A stretch of DNA of 64,000 nt from Dendrolimus kikuchii (Eukaryota > Arthropoda > Insecta > Lepidoptera > Lasiocampidae), in contig CM034392.1 in the NCBI GenBank assembly GCA_019925095.2, forward strand, positions 14,398,387 through 14,462,386, in the 5' to 3' direction. The notes below the pieces were generated by a model that was not told the origin of the DNA, did not search any database, and worked only from the letters and a program-made list of their open reading frames with translations. Of the stretch, positions 35,901 through 41,826 are shown one piece after another. Numbering within the stretch: position 1 is the first letter of the stretch; each line of letters starts with the position of its first letter. A program made the position numbers and the translations under genes.

Positions 35901-38173
35901 CGATCACCCCTCACAACCTTAATGGCTATAAATAAACTGTAAGGATATCCCTAACTCAAATCACCATTAATTTACCTCCCGTTTATCTATATCACACCCA
36001 AAAATTCAGATAGAGGATTTCGCCAAAATCCAAAGTTAAGCAATGCAATCAAAGTTCAGTGAAAAAGCCAGTCAACATAAAAATAATCAATATAACCGAA
36101 ACAACGCAAGTCTTCGAAAAATCCATAACAAAACACAAAGTACATTTATATAACTAAAAGAGAAATTGAATAAAAAAGGCGGCAAGTAGAGTAGAGCAAA
36201 TTACACATCGATTTTTTAATAAAAATAAATCGTTTAAAAACATACTACTAATTCAAACTCGCAATATATAAGTAAAAAAAAAAACAATTTTCGTATTTAA
36301 AAATCGATATTATTGACATATCAAATGATTTTCGTATTTCAAAATCGATATTATTGACATATCAAATTGATAGCATTTCTTTTTCTTTCTTATGCCTATT
36401 ATCGTCGTATATTAAAAAAAGTGACAGTGCTGTGATTTATTATTTTATGAACTTTAAAATTATAATAACTATTTCAAAACTTGTTTACTAAATTAAAAAA
36501 CAGTTTTAGTGTTTATATATCAGGTGTAAGTGTATTCCTAAACACAAATCAAACTTTTTTTCAACAAAAGTGACATAACCTTGTTATTTTGTTGACCAAA
36601 CGTATTTTTGTTTTTCCCATTATTCATTCAAAACTTGTTGGTGGACCCTAAAAACATGTTTCCTAGCCCAAATAACATGTCTAGTGTCTATATATAAGGC
36701 GTATGTATACCCCTAAACTTAATTTCCGTTAATCTGATGCCACTCTGTGCAAAAGTTTAGCCCGAACAAATATACTGGATACATTGATATATTGATTGCA
36801 CATCATTTATGTTTGAGCGTATAGTTATTTAAATAAACGTAAAATGAAACTGACCTGTGCATTTTAACTCTGACTTGAGCTCGTCTGATCCTTTGTAACA
36901 ATCGGACACGCCGTCGCATAATTTAGATAATTCATATAATTGTAAAATTTGTGTTGATTCATTAACTTGACAGCCAAAATAGCCGTCTTCTAAATTTAAG
37001 AAAAATACTTCTCGTTTTATTCCTAATCCTATTCCATATTGGCTATCTGTCGCTACCTGTGGAATTAAAAAATAAACAGTAGCTAAGCAATTAATATTAG
37101 TCTTGACAAATCTTTGCTTCAAGGTTTTATTCGATTACAAAAAATGATGTTATAGATAGGTAAACAAATCTTTATTGTATCTCTACGAATATACAAACAA
37201 AATAAAATAAAACACAGGTACAATTGGCTATCTGATATATGTATATATATTCTCATCATGTGTTAAATTCCGGTTTCGTTTACAGCATTCGCCTAGAAGT
37301 CCAAAGTCCGCTTTCCACTTTTTCTTATCCACTTCGTACTAACTTCAGCATCCTTTTGTCGTTGTCCATTGGCACATATATCCTTACTCATGGCGTGAAA
37401 ATAATATTTCTTTGACCTACCCCATTCTAACAGATCTGGCGGCCGCCTAACTAGATATCTGTTTCTCACATAATTAGACGGGTTCCATAAAACATGGCCG
37501 TACCAACGTGGATTCTTTTGTAGTTTGTTTGCTATGTTACGGATATAAAAGTCTACCGCGGATACTGTAGTTTCTTTTTTTTTATTGCTGAAGTACAACA
37601 GACAGGATATCGACCCATTTGATGGAAAGGGTTTACCGTTGCCGACAGACAGTTGCAACACCAGAGGTGTTATTAATATGCTGCCAGTATCAAAGGAGGA
37701 TCTGGAATCTGGCACTAATATCAGGACATAATTCGTAGTAGTTACGGCGGCATATTCTAGACAAGGAGAGACAGACATCATACGAGCAATTTGACTACCA
37801 CCTGGCTGTGGGTTGTTTTGTCGGCTTATACGTCAGGCCGCGCGGCCCACAGGAATTAATTAATACTTTTCGACGGACGCACGGATAAAGCGGATTTCTA
37901 ACACGGTCGTTCCGAGTCACTCCACACATCTACCGCAACATATTCATCTCCATGATATTCGACACTTGCTTGTATTTCTCAGGCACAGATCACGCTTAAG
38001 ACCATAAAGATTGTTTATATTTGCATGGTAATTATTATAATTAAAAATAATTATAAACATTATTTATATTTATAACTTCATTGATTACGTATATCTTATT
38101 CTATTACTTACATGTGTCGTTGTGACTAAGAGCGTCCAAACCACGAGCGGTAAGATGTCTATATGCATTGTTT
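2701..38173 (-). CDS. dpy: dumpy (dpy), 5' portion; 30 exons, gene continues beyond position 1
   Basis: This is a giant extracellular-matrix protein gene of the Dumpy family, which anchors epidermis, tendon cells and trachea to cuticle. Joining 30 exons (57 to 8,649 bases) at GT-AG borders gives 20,809 coding bases, 6,936 codons plus one base, without a stop. Domain order is signal peptide, LDLa-like patch, calcium-binding-type EGF modules (D-V/I-N/D-E-C starts), mixed EGF and DPY modules, a Thr/Ser-rich mucin-like region with tandem repeats, then EGF/DPY again. The N-terminal order and local motifs, such as the C-N-L-P-A-H-F EGF and the S-P-C-E-R-F module, agree with Drosophila Dumpy as I remember it. 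Introns are phase 1 except intron 1 (0), intron 6 (0), intron 8 (0) and intron 19 (2). The C-terminal modules, ZP domain and membrane anchor known for Dumpy are not in the window. Exon borders were read by eye and not tested against transcripts. Confidence 0.93.
2994..3182 (-). CDS. dpy: dpy exon 29: DPY unit plus EGF
   Basis: The exon is 63 codons, phase 1 both sides (acceptor TTACTCAG, donor GTAAGT). It reads [19 protein letters not shown] and then an EGF ending [13 protein letters not shown]. Confidence 0.9.
3521..3736 (-). CDS. dpy: dpy exon 28: DPY unit plus EGF
   Basis: The exon is 72 codons, phase 1 both sides (acceptor TACTAG, donor GTAAGC). It reads [11 protein letters not shown] then a DPY unit ([17 protein letters not shown]) and an EGF with [14 protein letters not shown]. 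Confidence 0.9.
3950..12598 (-). CDS. dpy: dpy exon 27: giant 8.65-kb exon, Thr/Ser-rich mucin-like region
   Basis: This is a single 2,883-codon exon, phase 1 both sides (acceptor TTAACAG, donor GTATGC). Almost the whole exon is Thr, Ser, Asn, Asp and Glu with almost no cysteine, the composition of an O-glycosylated, extended mucin-like linker. The second third holds a tandem repeat array. The last about 60 residues return to cysteine modules ([16 protein letters not shown]). Its place in an otherwise EGF protein parallels the Thr/Pro-rich PIGSFEAST region of Drosophila Dumpy. I see no clear sequence match to that repeat, so equivalence is only inferred. O-glycosylation is not tested. Confidence 0.9.
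5915..9904 (-). repeat. dpy: 12-unit tandem repeat coding array in dpy exon 27 (115- and 104-residue forms)
   Basis: The array encodes units with the core [20 protein letters not shown] followed by S-D-T-I-Y-T. Reading 5' to 3' of the gene, a diverged first unit (about 9904-9567) precedes eleven good units in the order L L S L L S L S L S L. L is about 115 residues and contains NESPSF(K/R)TQSIS. S is about 104 residues and has D-L-R-L-V or D-L-G-L-V at that place. Adjacent L-S pairs are nearly identical with a 654-base offset (for example 6901 and 7555), which points to recent unequal exchange of a dimer. The last L unit (about 6260-5915) is diverged. Confidence 0.92.
13376..13453 (-). CDS. 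dpy: dpy exon 26: 26-codon linker mini-exon
   Basis: The acceptor is TTATCAG and the donor GTAAGT, phase 1 both sides. It encodes [17 protein letters not shown] preceded by NKTTT. The Thr run hints at the mucin-like region that follows. It was found only from splice signals and phase. Confidence 0.75.
14499..14573 (-). CDS. dpy: dpy exon 25: 25-codon cysteine-rich mini-exon
   Basis: The acceptor is TTCCACACAG and the donor GTAAGT, phase 1 both sides. It reads [20 protein letters not shown] then A-C-V-R, which is neither a full EGF nor a DPY. It links the EGF region to the mucin-like region. Confidence 0.8.
14696..14860 (+). repeat. SINE 3' part (tRNA-derived family), in dpy intron 24
   Basis: The plus-strand sequence contains gaaaacatcgtgatgcaacc, gcgggtatactgtccgttcc and gcccagcagtggga, the 3' portion of the family seen complete at 55.75-55.95 kb on the other strand. 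The tRNA-like 5' head is missing. Confidence 0.65.
15177..15320 (-). CDS. dpy: dpy exon 24: one DPY-EGF pair
   Basis: The exon is 48 codons, phase 1 both sides (acceptor TTGTGCAG, donor GTAATT). The correct frame reads [18 protein letters not shown] then [17 protein letters not shown] longer open frame in a different phase overlaps it, but only this frame has the cysteine pattern and splices in phase. Confidence 0.88.
16107..16880 (-). CDS. dpy: dpy exon 23: EGF and DPY modules
   Basis: The exon is 258 codons, phase 1 both sides (acceptor TTCCTAG, donor GTAATA). It contains [18 protein letters not shown] and EGF-like modules with V-E-D-H-H-P-V-C type turns. No stop occurs. Confidence 0.93.
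17491..17628 (-). CDS. dpy: dpy exon 22: one EGF-like module
   Basis: The exon is 46 codons, phase 1 both sides. It encodes [20 protein letters not shown] and then an EGF second half ending in EGQADIECH. Confidence 0.9.
17629..18672. other. dpy: dpy intron 21, nothing recognised
   Basis: This is a 1.04-kb AT-rich intron. I see no coding sequence or clear repeat. The introns at 12599-13375, 13454-14498 and 15321-16106 also show nothing beyond simple AT-rich sequence. Confidence 0.6.
18673..19587 (-). CDS. dpy: dpy exon 21: EGF and DPY modules
   Basis: The exon is 305 codons, phase 1 both sides (acceptor TTTACAG, donor GTGAGT). It encodes EGFs and DPY units such as [20 protein letters not shown] and ends ...YPTGDPERA. 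The split codon with exon 22 restores a cysteine. Confidence 0.94.
19669..19844 (-). CDS. dpy: dpy exon 20: short cysteine-rich units
   Basis: The exon enters in phase 2 (acceptor ATTTTAG) and exits in phase 1 (donor GTAAGT). It encodes four short cysteine-rich units, including [18 protein letters not shown]. The phase fits both neighbours, which supports the odd-phase intron before it. Confidence 0.87.
19927..20647 (-). CDS. dpy: dpy exon 19: short cysteine-rich units and EGF modules
   Basis: The exon enters in phase 1 and exits in phase 2 (donor GTGAGA), the only phase-2 intron. It encodes many short C-x5-C-x4-C units ([26 protein letters not shown]) and two EGFs. Confidence 0.92.
20731..20862 (-). 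CDS. dpy: dpy exon 18: short cysteine-rich units
   Basis: The exon is 44 codons, phase 1 both sides (acceptor TTGTAG, donor GTAAGT). It has dense cysteines ([20 protein letters not shown]) of the short DPY-like type and no full EGF. Confidence 0.9.
20946..21128 (-). CDS. dpy: dpy exon 17: DPY unit plus EGF
   Basis: The exon is 61 codons, phase 1 both sides (acceptor TTTTAG, donor GTGAGT). It encodes [17 protein letters not shown] followed by an EGF ending FTGNQDMEC. Confidence 0.92.
21186..21294 (+). repeat. Short repeat with (TATG)n tail, copy 1
   Basis: The body reads gtcaaagaagcaagtgaggt ... cctaccccgcaagggaactg and ends in a (TATG)n run. The same body and tail occur at 32982-33098, and the 3' part again at 35287-35353. 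The microsatellite-tail design is common in short insect retroposons, but the class is not determined. It lies in dpy intron 16. Confidence 0.7.
21991..22182 (-). CDS. dpy: dpy exon 16: EGF module and DPY unit
   Basis: The exon is 64 codons, phase 1 both sides (acceptor TTTTCAG, donor GTAAAT). It encodes an EGF ([16 protein letters not shown]) and a unit with C-T-S-K-S-D-C-P. It was recovered from splice signals and frame continuity. Confidence 0.88.
22312..23022 (-). CDS. dpy: dpy exon 15: EGF and DPY modules
   Basis: The exon is 237 codons, phase 1 both sides. It opens with [20 protein letters not shown] and continues with EGF modules of the C-x-C-x-x-G-Y-x-G-D-P type. It is separated from exon 14 by a 1.9-kb repeat-filled intron. 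Confidence 0.93.
23165..23876 (+). mobile_element. Fold-back element with about 130-bp inverted ends; possible Penelope-like relic
   Basis: The left arm (ataaaactacgttttaacgg ... cactttttcagtggccg region to about 23310) is repeated inverted on the right (about 23705-23840). It is followed by cgcgaaaacttagaaaataa. A plus-strand reading frame inside resembles the end of a Penelope-type ORF. The element lies in dpy intron 14, antisense to the gene. Related copies are at 32.92-33.38 and 63.81-63.94 kb. Confidence 0.6.
23228..23401 (+). pseudogene. C-terminal coding remnant, REAIEI-x-KHP type (possible Penelope-like GIY-YIG ORF)
   Basis: The frame closes with TAA at 23399. It contains [18 protein letters not shown] and then V-P-P-V-W-D-P. 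I remember this pattern from the C-terminal end of ORFs that join a reverse transcriptase to a GIY-YIG nuclease in Penelope-like elements. Only the tail is present, and the family call is from memory. Confidence 0.45.
24140..24395 (-). repeat. SINE-like family C copy, in dpy intron 14
   Basis: On the minus strand it shares with the 57.4-kb copy the segments tgccggaacacaac, aagggagactggaacctg and ccatcgcctata, and the poly-T/A end near 24150. The 5' end is truncated at about 24395. No Pol III boxes are obvious. Confidence 0.7.
24920..25588 (-). CDS. dpy: dpy exon 14: EGF and DPY modules
   Basis: The exon is 223 codons, phase 1 both sides. It starts D-K-C-E-E-S-I-C and has one calcium-binding EGF ([16 protein letters not shown]), then DPY-EGF pairs such as C-T-K-D-T-D-C-T. 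The donor is GTAAGT. Confidence 0.94.
25668..28658 (-). CDS. dpy: dpy exon 13: 997-codon run of EGF and DPY modules
   Basis: This is the second largest exon. The acceptor is TTGTTACAG and the donor GTACGT, phase 1 both sides. EGF-like modules ending C-x-C-x-x-G-(Y/F)-x-G-(N/D)-P alternate with shorter C-x-x-D-x-D-C modules. Isolated calcium-binding signatures (D-I-D-E-C near the start, N-I-N-E-C near the end) occur. No stop or frame break is seen. Confidence 0.95.
28741..29034 (-). CDS. dpy: dpy exon 12: EGF and DPY modules
   Basis: The exon is 98 codons, phase 1 both sides. Residues include [15 protein letters not shown] and [11 protein letters not shown], both strongly Dumpy-like. The donor is GTAAGC. 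Confidence 0.92.
29125..29334 (-). CDS. dpy: dpy exon 11: DPY-like unit plus EGF
   Basis: The exon is 70 codons, phase 1 both sides. It encodes a short four-cysteine unit of DPY type (C-N-S-D-D-Q-C-P-x4-C-x4-C) followed by an EGF with [13 protein letters not shown]. This begins the alternating DPY-EGF part of the protein. Confidence 0.9.
29416..30588 (-). CDS. dpy: dpy exon 10: about nine EGF modules
   Basis: This 391-codon exon has an acceptor TTTTACAG and a donor GTAAGT, phase 1 both sides. It carries calcium-binding EGFs ([21 protein letters not shown]) and the landmark [20 protein letters not shown], close to Drosophila Dumpy as remembered. It is the last exon dominated by calcium-binding EGFs. 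Confidence 0.94.
30757..31492 (-). CDS. dpy: dpy exon 9: about six EGF modules
   Basis: Entry is phase 0, exit is phase 1 (donor GTAAGT). It encodes 245 codons with repeated D-I-N-E-C calcium-binding EGFs. It also holds a non-calcium module beginning A-P-C-E-D-I-K-C-G and a C-terminal [10 protein letters not shown] segment. The last codon, completed by exon 10, gives C-R-H-P-C-E. Confidence 0.93.
31564..31829 (-). CDS. dpy: dpy exon 8: two calcium-binding EGF modules
   Basis: Entry is phase 1, exit is phase 0 at GTATGA. It encodes D-V-D-E-C EGFs including [12 protein letters not shown] and ends ...[11 protein letters not shown]. The next exon starts V-D-V, as expected for Dumpy. Confidence 0.9.
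32367..32613 (-). CDS. dpy: dpy exon 7: two EGF modules
   Basis: The acceptor is TTGTTAG and the entry is phase 0. It begins C-V-D-L-D-E-C, completing the EGF of exon 6. Two EGF modules follow, each with a C-P-P-G-F-D-G-D-P signature. Exit is phase 1 at GTAAGA. The exon is more GC-rich than its neighbours. Confidence 0.9.
32918..33378 (+). mobile_element. Fold-back element copy 2 with a nested insertion
   Basis: It starts ttaagttttcgcgacttgta and shows the left arm aataaaactacgttt, interrupted at about 32965. It resumes at about 33097 (ttttaacggttttaagcgcg) and ends with the inverted arm accgcgcttaaaaccgttaa to about 33376. The interior lacks the coding remnant of copy 1. It lies in dpy intron 6. 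Confidence 0.75.
32982..33098 (+). repeat. (TATG)n-tailed repeat, copy 2, nested in fold-back element
   Basis: It has the same body as copy 1 (gtcaaagaagcaagtgaggt, cctaccccgcaagggaactg) and a (TATG)n tail. It sits inside the left arm of the fold-back element, splitting the actacgttt/ttttaacgg junction, so it inserted later. Confidence 0.75.
33910..34025 (-). CDS. dpy: dpy exon 6: calcium-binding EGF module, split by next intron
   Basis: The exon enters in phase 1 and leaves in phase 0 at a GTAAGT donor. It encodes a D-I-D-E-C EGF ending ...GYTGNPFDG, and the module is closed by the first cysteine of exon 7. This is one of only four non-phase-1 introns. Confidence 0.88.
34112..34243 (-). CDS. 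dpy: dpy exon 5: EGF module with a CC pair
   Basis: The exon is phase 1 to phase 1, 44 codons. It starts D-I-N-E-C and contains [15 protein letters not shown], an EGF variant with adjacent cysteines that I remember at the same place in Drosophila Dumpy. That makes it a useful landmark for orthology. Confidence 0.9.
34328..34444 (-). CDS. dpy: dpy exon 4: single calcium-binding EGF module
   Basis: The exon is phase 1 to phase 1, 39 codons. It starts with the D-V-N-E-C signature of calcium-binding EGF and carries [14 protein letters not shown] followed by the [11 protein letters not shown] pattern. One exon encodes one module. Confidence 0.9.
34528..34632 (-). CDS. dpy: dpy exon 3: compact cysteine-rich EGF-like module
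   Basis: The exon has an acceptor ending TTTTAG and a donor GTATGT, phase 1 to phase 1, 35 codons. It encodes a small cysteine-rich module with [19 protein letters not shown]. It lies outside any ORF long enough to stand out alone and was found by following the phase from exon 2. Confidence 0.85.
35287..35353 (+). repeat. (TATG)n-tailed repeat, copy 3 (3' end only)
   Basis: Only the final part of the body (cctaccccgcaagggaactg) and a (TATG)n run remain. It is in dpy intron 2. Confidence 0.7.
35441..35475 (+). other. G-rich polypurine tract
   Basis: Runs of 7, 5 and 6 guanines lie within about 35 bases, with shorter runs beside them. On the minus strand this is C-rich and lies in dpy intron 2. 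It has G-quadruplex potential but no proven role. Confidence 0.6.
35655..35852. mobile_element. Small MITE-like element with GC-rich inverted ends
   Basis: The left end ctaaagcccacaagccgagc-gagcaaagcgagtgtgcc and the right end ggcacgctcgtttcgctcgc-tcggctcgtgcgctttgg are inverted copies with a few mismatches, around an AT-rich centre. There is no coding capacity. It lies in dpy intron 2. Confidence 0.6.
36285..36368. repeat. Tandem duplication of about 40 bp
   Basis: Two adjacent copies of a unit containing aaaatcgatattattgacat and then atcaaa differ at one or two bases. They lie about 500 bp downstream of dpy exon 2 on the minus strand, in intron 2. Confidence 0.75.
36855..37056 (-). CDS. 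dpy: dpy exon 2: N-terminal domain with LDLa-like patch
   Basis: The acceptor TTCCACAG is followed by codons that continue exon 1 in phase 0, and the donor GTCAGT gives phase 1. The 67 residues contain [15 protein letters not shown], which resembles the C-D-G-x-x-D-C-x-x-G-S-D-E core of an LDL-receptor class A repeat. Only part of the usual six-cysteine module is present, so it is called LDLa-like only. This matches the start of Drosophila Dumpy as I recall it. Confidence 0.85.
37293..37550 (-). pseudogene. RTE-like non-LTR retrotransposon, C-terminal remnant
   Basis: The minus-strand frame reads [14 protein letters not shown] then later [12 protein letters not shown]. This resembles the R-W-x-G-H-V and final domain found at the end of RTE/BovB-type ORFs. 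Only the last about 85 codons are left. It lies in dpy intron 1. Confidence 0.6.
37570..37853 (-). repeat. SINE-like family C copy, in dpy intron 1
   Basis: A diverged copy on the minus strand. It shares accacctggctgtgggttgt, the glycine-codon-like ccgcgcggcccac end and the poly-T start at 37572. It lies directly next to the RTE-like remnant. Confidence 0.65.
38112..38173 (-). CDS. dpy: dpy exon 1: start codon and signal peptide
   Basis: The ATG is at 38168-38166 in an AACAATG context, good for insects. It encodes 19 residues, [19 protein letters not shown], with a hydrophobic core typical of a signal peptide. A GTAAGT donor follows at 38111 (phase 0). Five bases upstream of the ATG the sequence reads as a pyrimidine-rich tract ending in TTACAG, which looks like a splice acceptor. 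The exon probably begins at 38173 and a non-coding first exon lies further upstream. Cleavage is probably just inside exon 2 (inference). Confidence 0.8.
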
Positions 38174-38499
38174 CTGTAACAAGAGAAAATAATGTATAGT
38201 ACAAAGATATGAGTCCAATTGCCATTTTACTGCAAAACCCTAAAATATTTAAGTAATCCAAAATACCACATATCCCAAAGATATTTCAACTATAACAGTG
38301 GAATATTTGAAGAAAGTAACTTTTAGCCCCACAACTTTTGGAATTTTTCACTCAGTAGCCAGAAACTTAGAAGAAGACATGTTTAATGTCGTTCGAGGCG
38401 AATATTTCAGCGTCAGTAAAAAAACTGTTAATGCAGATTTGAAGAGTAAGCTTGAAATGCAGCTAGGATTTAATGATAGGACGACGATAAGGAACATTT

Positions 38500-38765
38500 A
38501 TTTGTTACTAAAGTTTACCCGGCGGCTGCGCCGCGGGTCAATCTCTGGTGCATACCTCTTGTTTAAAGAGCAGGTGTTAATACAGGTTGCATTGTATAAA
38601 AAAAATATTTTAGTGCTATTTGCCCCCGGAAGATTCACTTAATTTTATATCGCAAACTATCCCATCTCGGAATTAACACTACAAAATTGTACGAAATTAC
38701 TACAAAACCGATCCAGTACTCCTAGATATAATTCCGTGAAAGCTTAACAGACAGATAGATCCAGT
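38500..38765 (+). repeat. Degenerate retroposon 3' region
   Basis: It contains acccggcggctgcgccgcgg, actatcccatctcgg and cgtgaaagcttaacagacag, a run of motifs widespread in lepidopteran non-LTR or SINE 3' ends as I remember them. It has no coding capacity. Related relics with a cgtgaaa-acaga(c) ending are at 39255-39425, 42530-42715 and 59640-59800. Confidence 0.45.
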
Positions 38766-38908
38766 TACTATAGCATTTTTAATAGAGGATAATTTTGTAT
38801 ATCTATAAACTTGAGAAATGATTGGTCTACCATACAAAATTTCATCATCTACTTCAGCCCGTTTTATTTTTATTTATTTATCCTCCGTCCACTTATTTGT
38901 AAACTACA

Positions 38909-39222
38909 AAATGACAAAAATTACTAAACTGACAAAAATGACCGCAATGGACAAAATGGCTGAAATGGCCGAATTGGCCGAAAAGGCCGAAACAACCGAG
39001 ATGACCGAGATGATCAAAAGAACCGAAATGACCGAAATAGCCGAAATGACCGAAATGGCTGAAATGGGTGAAATGGCCGAAATGGCCGAAATGACTGGAA
39101 TGGCTGAAATGGCCGCAATGGCTGAAATGGCCGAAATAACCGAAATAGCCGAATAGGCCGAAATGGCCGAAATTACCGAAGTTACCAAAATGATCTAAAT
39201 AACCAAAATTACGAAAATGGTA
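38909..39222. repeat. 9-bp-unit minisatellite (consensus gaaatggcc)
   Basis: About 310 bases of imperfect 9-base units (gaaatggcc, gaaatgacc, gaaatagcc). Because 9 is a multiple of 3, frames on both strands stay open and would give E-M-A-E-M-T or F-G-H-F-G-Y repeats. I treat it as non-coding. Confidence 0.9.
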
Positions 39223-39674
39223 AATCACAAAAATAAACAAAACCTCACCTACTTTCTGGGATAACCTTTACATAAATCTATCCCATTATCCGGGACGAAA
39301 AGTATCCCGTGTCCACCCTCGGTATTAAAGTTATATATATACCGCATTTTATTCAAATCGGTACAATCGTTTTTCCGTGAAAACGGAACAGACAGACGTA
39401 CAAACGGACGGACAGACAAAGTTACTTTTTCATTTATAACATTAATAGGGACTACAGTTTTCTCCGTGAAATACCCTGGATATTTCAGGGGGTGAAAACT
39501 ATAGTCTCTAAAACTGTTACGTATAAAAAAAAATATTAGGTGTTTTATGTATAACCTAACAGAGATGGTTGTTTATATCGCAAATGCAGCGCCATCTATT
39601 GTGCTAATCCATCTATTCTAAGTAAACGACGTCTTTTATCAAGATAAAACATATTCTAAGTTTTTCTAGTTATA

Positions 39675-40060
39675 GTTTTACATCTTCAGATTTCAACTAA
39701 CTAAATCCAAGTACAGAATTAAGCTATGAGATAGAATTAAAAATCAAAAATTCACTGTTTAATGTTAATGTTCACTTATATGACTAGTAAATTAGTAGCA
39801 TTCAGGTAAAACTCTATTAATCTTCAATGGCAGCAATTGAATTTCTCGTATCAGGTACTCTTTTGTCTAAGTCAATAGGTACATATATTCTATCGTAACT
39901 TGAAGTTACGGAGATGACAATTTTATAAAGGAGACGGATACGCTTTCATACATTCTTAGACCTAGATTGTAAGAAGACGAAAATTATTTTAAGATTTATT
40001 TTTATTATGTCAACATTTTTTATAATTGTACAGGGTTCAGTTATTTGAATGAATTAATTC
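39675..40060. repeat. Direct repeat, copy 1 (about 385 bp)
   Basis: From acatcttcagatttcaacta to gaattaat the sequence is repeated at 41410-41803 in the same orientation, about 1.73 kb away. By eye similarity is about 90%. The ends do not show LTR-type TG...CA. Confidence 0.85.
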
Positions 40061-40369
40061 TGTGACGTATAGTGTTTCATTTATATACGTTCAGTAGTTT
40101 CATTTTCGGAATCTTTAGCTCCGAATTATCCCCCTTGATTTTTGTCACATTTTTAAACGCAATGTACAAACTCAAACCATTTAAATAAGAAGCTCAAGAA
40201 GATGGGGGACAAACTTTTGAAGGGTTTCACTGCGTTCATCAGTTTTGCTTGGACATAAAATGCATAATCATCAAAATAACAATGATTTAGGCTCAATAAT
40301 AAACTTGCGTCATAGCATGAAGCTACAAGTGGGCACATGGGCTCGCGTGTACAAATGCGCTATCAAATC

Positions 40370-40510
40370 AGGCGTAAAACGCGACCACAGGCGCGCGCGC
40401 CTTCTTGCGCCATTCACTTTCACATCTTGGTCGCAGGCATCGCCACTGCGCACATTACTCGTACGAAAAGTAGGCTGCGAACAATACCCCACACCAGTTT
40501 CTCTCATAAG
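40370..40510. other. GC-rich block of unknown nature
   Basis: A GC-rich island with gcgcgcgc lies in AT-rich surroundings. Short frames are open on both strands. No known family is recognised. Confidence 0.4.
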
Positions 40511-40794
40511 AGCGTTAGAGCTGTGATAATGTTAAAAATGTGCTCCGTTTTACACGTTATGGGAATTATATAGAAAAAATGCTTATCTCCTTAAAAATGG
40601 TAACATACAGTTAATTTTCACTTCAAAGCGAATCAAAAGAGTTCCGTTTTGAATTAACTGCTGTAGTTCAACGATAGAACAAAACTAGCCGTATTTTCTC
40701 TTAAATTATTTTACAAATTCTATACTATATAAATTGAAAGTGTAGCAAAAATCATAATACATAAATAATAGCAGCTCGTACATGTCCTACTATT

Positions 40795-41005
40795 GAAGTA
40801 GGGCCTGGACAGTATACCCGCCCCGTTTTTGTAAAGCGATTGGCGGGTCCGACATGTCGGTTATTTCGATGTGCAGGTTTCATCACGATGTGTTTCTTTC
40901 ATCTTTAGCACGTTGGTGATTGTAACAATATGCACATTACATGACACATCAGAAAACTGCCTAAGTACTTTCCACCCAGGATTCGAAATCGAGCCCTCTG
41001 AGTTT
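40795..41005 (-). repeat. tRNA-derived SINE, truncated copy
   Basis: On the minus strand it has a B-box-like sequence (plus strand aggattcgaaatcgag at about 40978) and the family body (aactgcctaag, attgtaacaatatgcacatt, ggacagtatacccgcc). The A-box region is lost. Confidence 0.7.
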
Positions 41006-41409
41006 TAGGGGGTAAGTACTTTCTCTTTCTTTTCTCTAATCATCATACTACTAAGGCTTCATAAGAATCAGGCATAGTGTAATTTATTATATTGTCCAGC
41101 TCAAAAACTTAATGTTTTATAGTCAAGGTGGGGAAGTCCGTCAATGGGGTAAGTTTATACACCGCTGGTTTTTTAACTTTTTTTAAACGGAATTTAACGC
41201 CAGCTATTACACGAAGACCGAATTCAATAGTGTCTTAGCTTCACTGACTGCTATATTGACGTCCTAACTATTCCAAGACGGAAATAATGAGAGGTATATG
41301 GAGTTTCCCCAATAACGATCTTCACTAACTTCACTATTAATTATTATATTTGAATGCTTTGTAACATAGTTGAAAATTAATATTTTTCCTAAATTATAAT
41401 TATTGAACC

Positions 41410-41803
41410 TGAAGTTTAACATCTTCAGATTTCAACTGACTAAATCGAAGTGCAGAATTAAGCTATGGGATAGAGCTAACAATTAAATTATCATTGTTTA
41501 ATATTAATGTTCACTTATATGACTAGTTAATTAGTAGGATTCAGGTAAAACTCCATTAATCTTAAAAGGTAGTAGCAATTGAATTTCTCGTATCAGATAC
41601 TCTTTTATCTAAGTCAATAGGTACATATATTCTATCATAACTTTAAGTTACGAAAATGACAATTTTATAAAGGAGACGGATACGATTTCATACATTCTTA
41701 GACCCAGATTGTAAAAAGATGAAAATGATTTTAAGATTTTTCTTTTTATTATGTTGACATTTTTTATAATTATACTGGGTTTAGTTATTTAAATGAATTA
41801 ATC
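41410..41803. repeat. Direct repeat, copy 2
   Basis: The second copy of the 39675-40060 sequence, same orientation. It ends about 24 bp before the solo LTR. Confidence 0.85.
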
Positions 41804-41826
41804 TTGTGGTGCAGGTATTTTCATAT

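Noticed and set aside
38818..39156. 112-codon plus-strand frame rich in E-M-A-E-M-T, and its minus-strand partners
   Set aside because: It is a translation of the 9-bp minisatellite. It is open on several frames and has no domain or splice context.
38909..39222. CRISPR-like array
   Set aside because: The repeats are contiguous 9-base units without spacers, in an insect genome.
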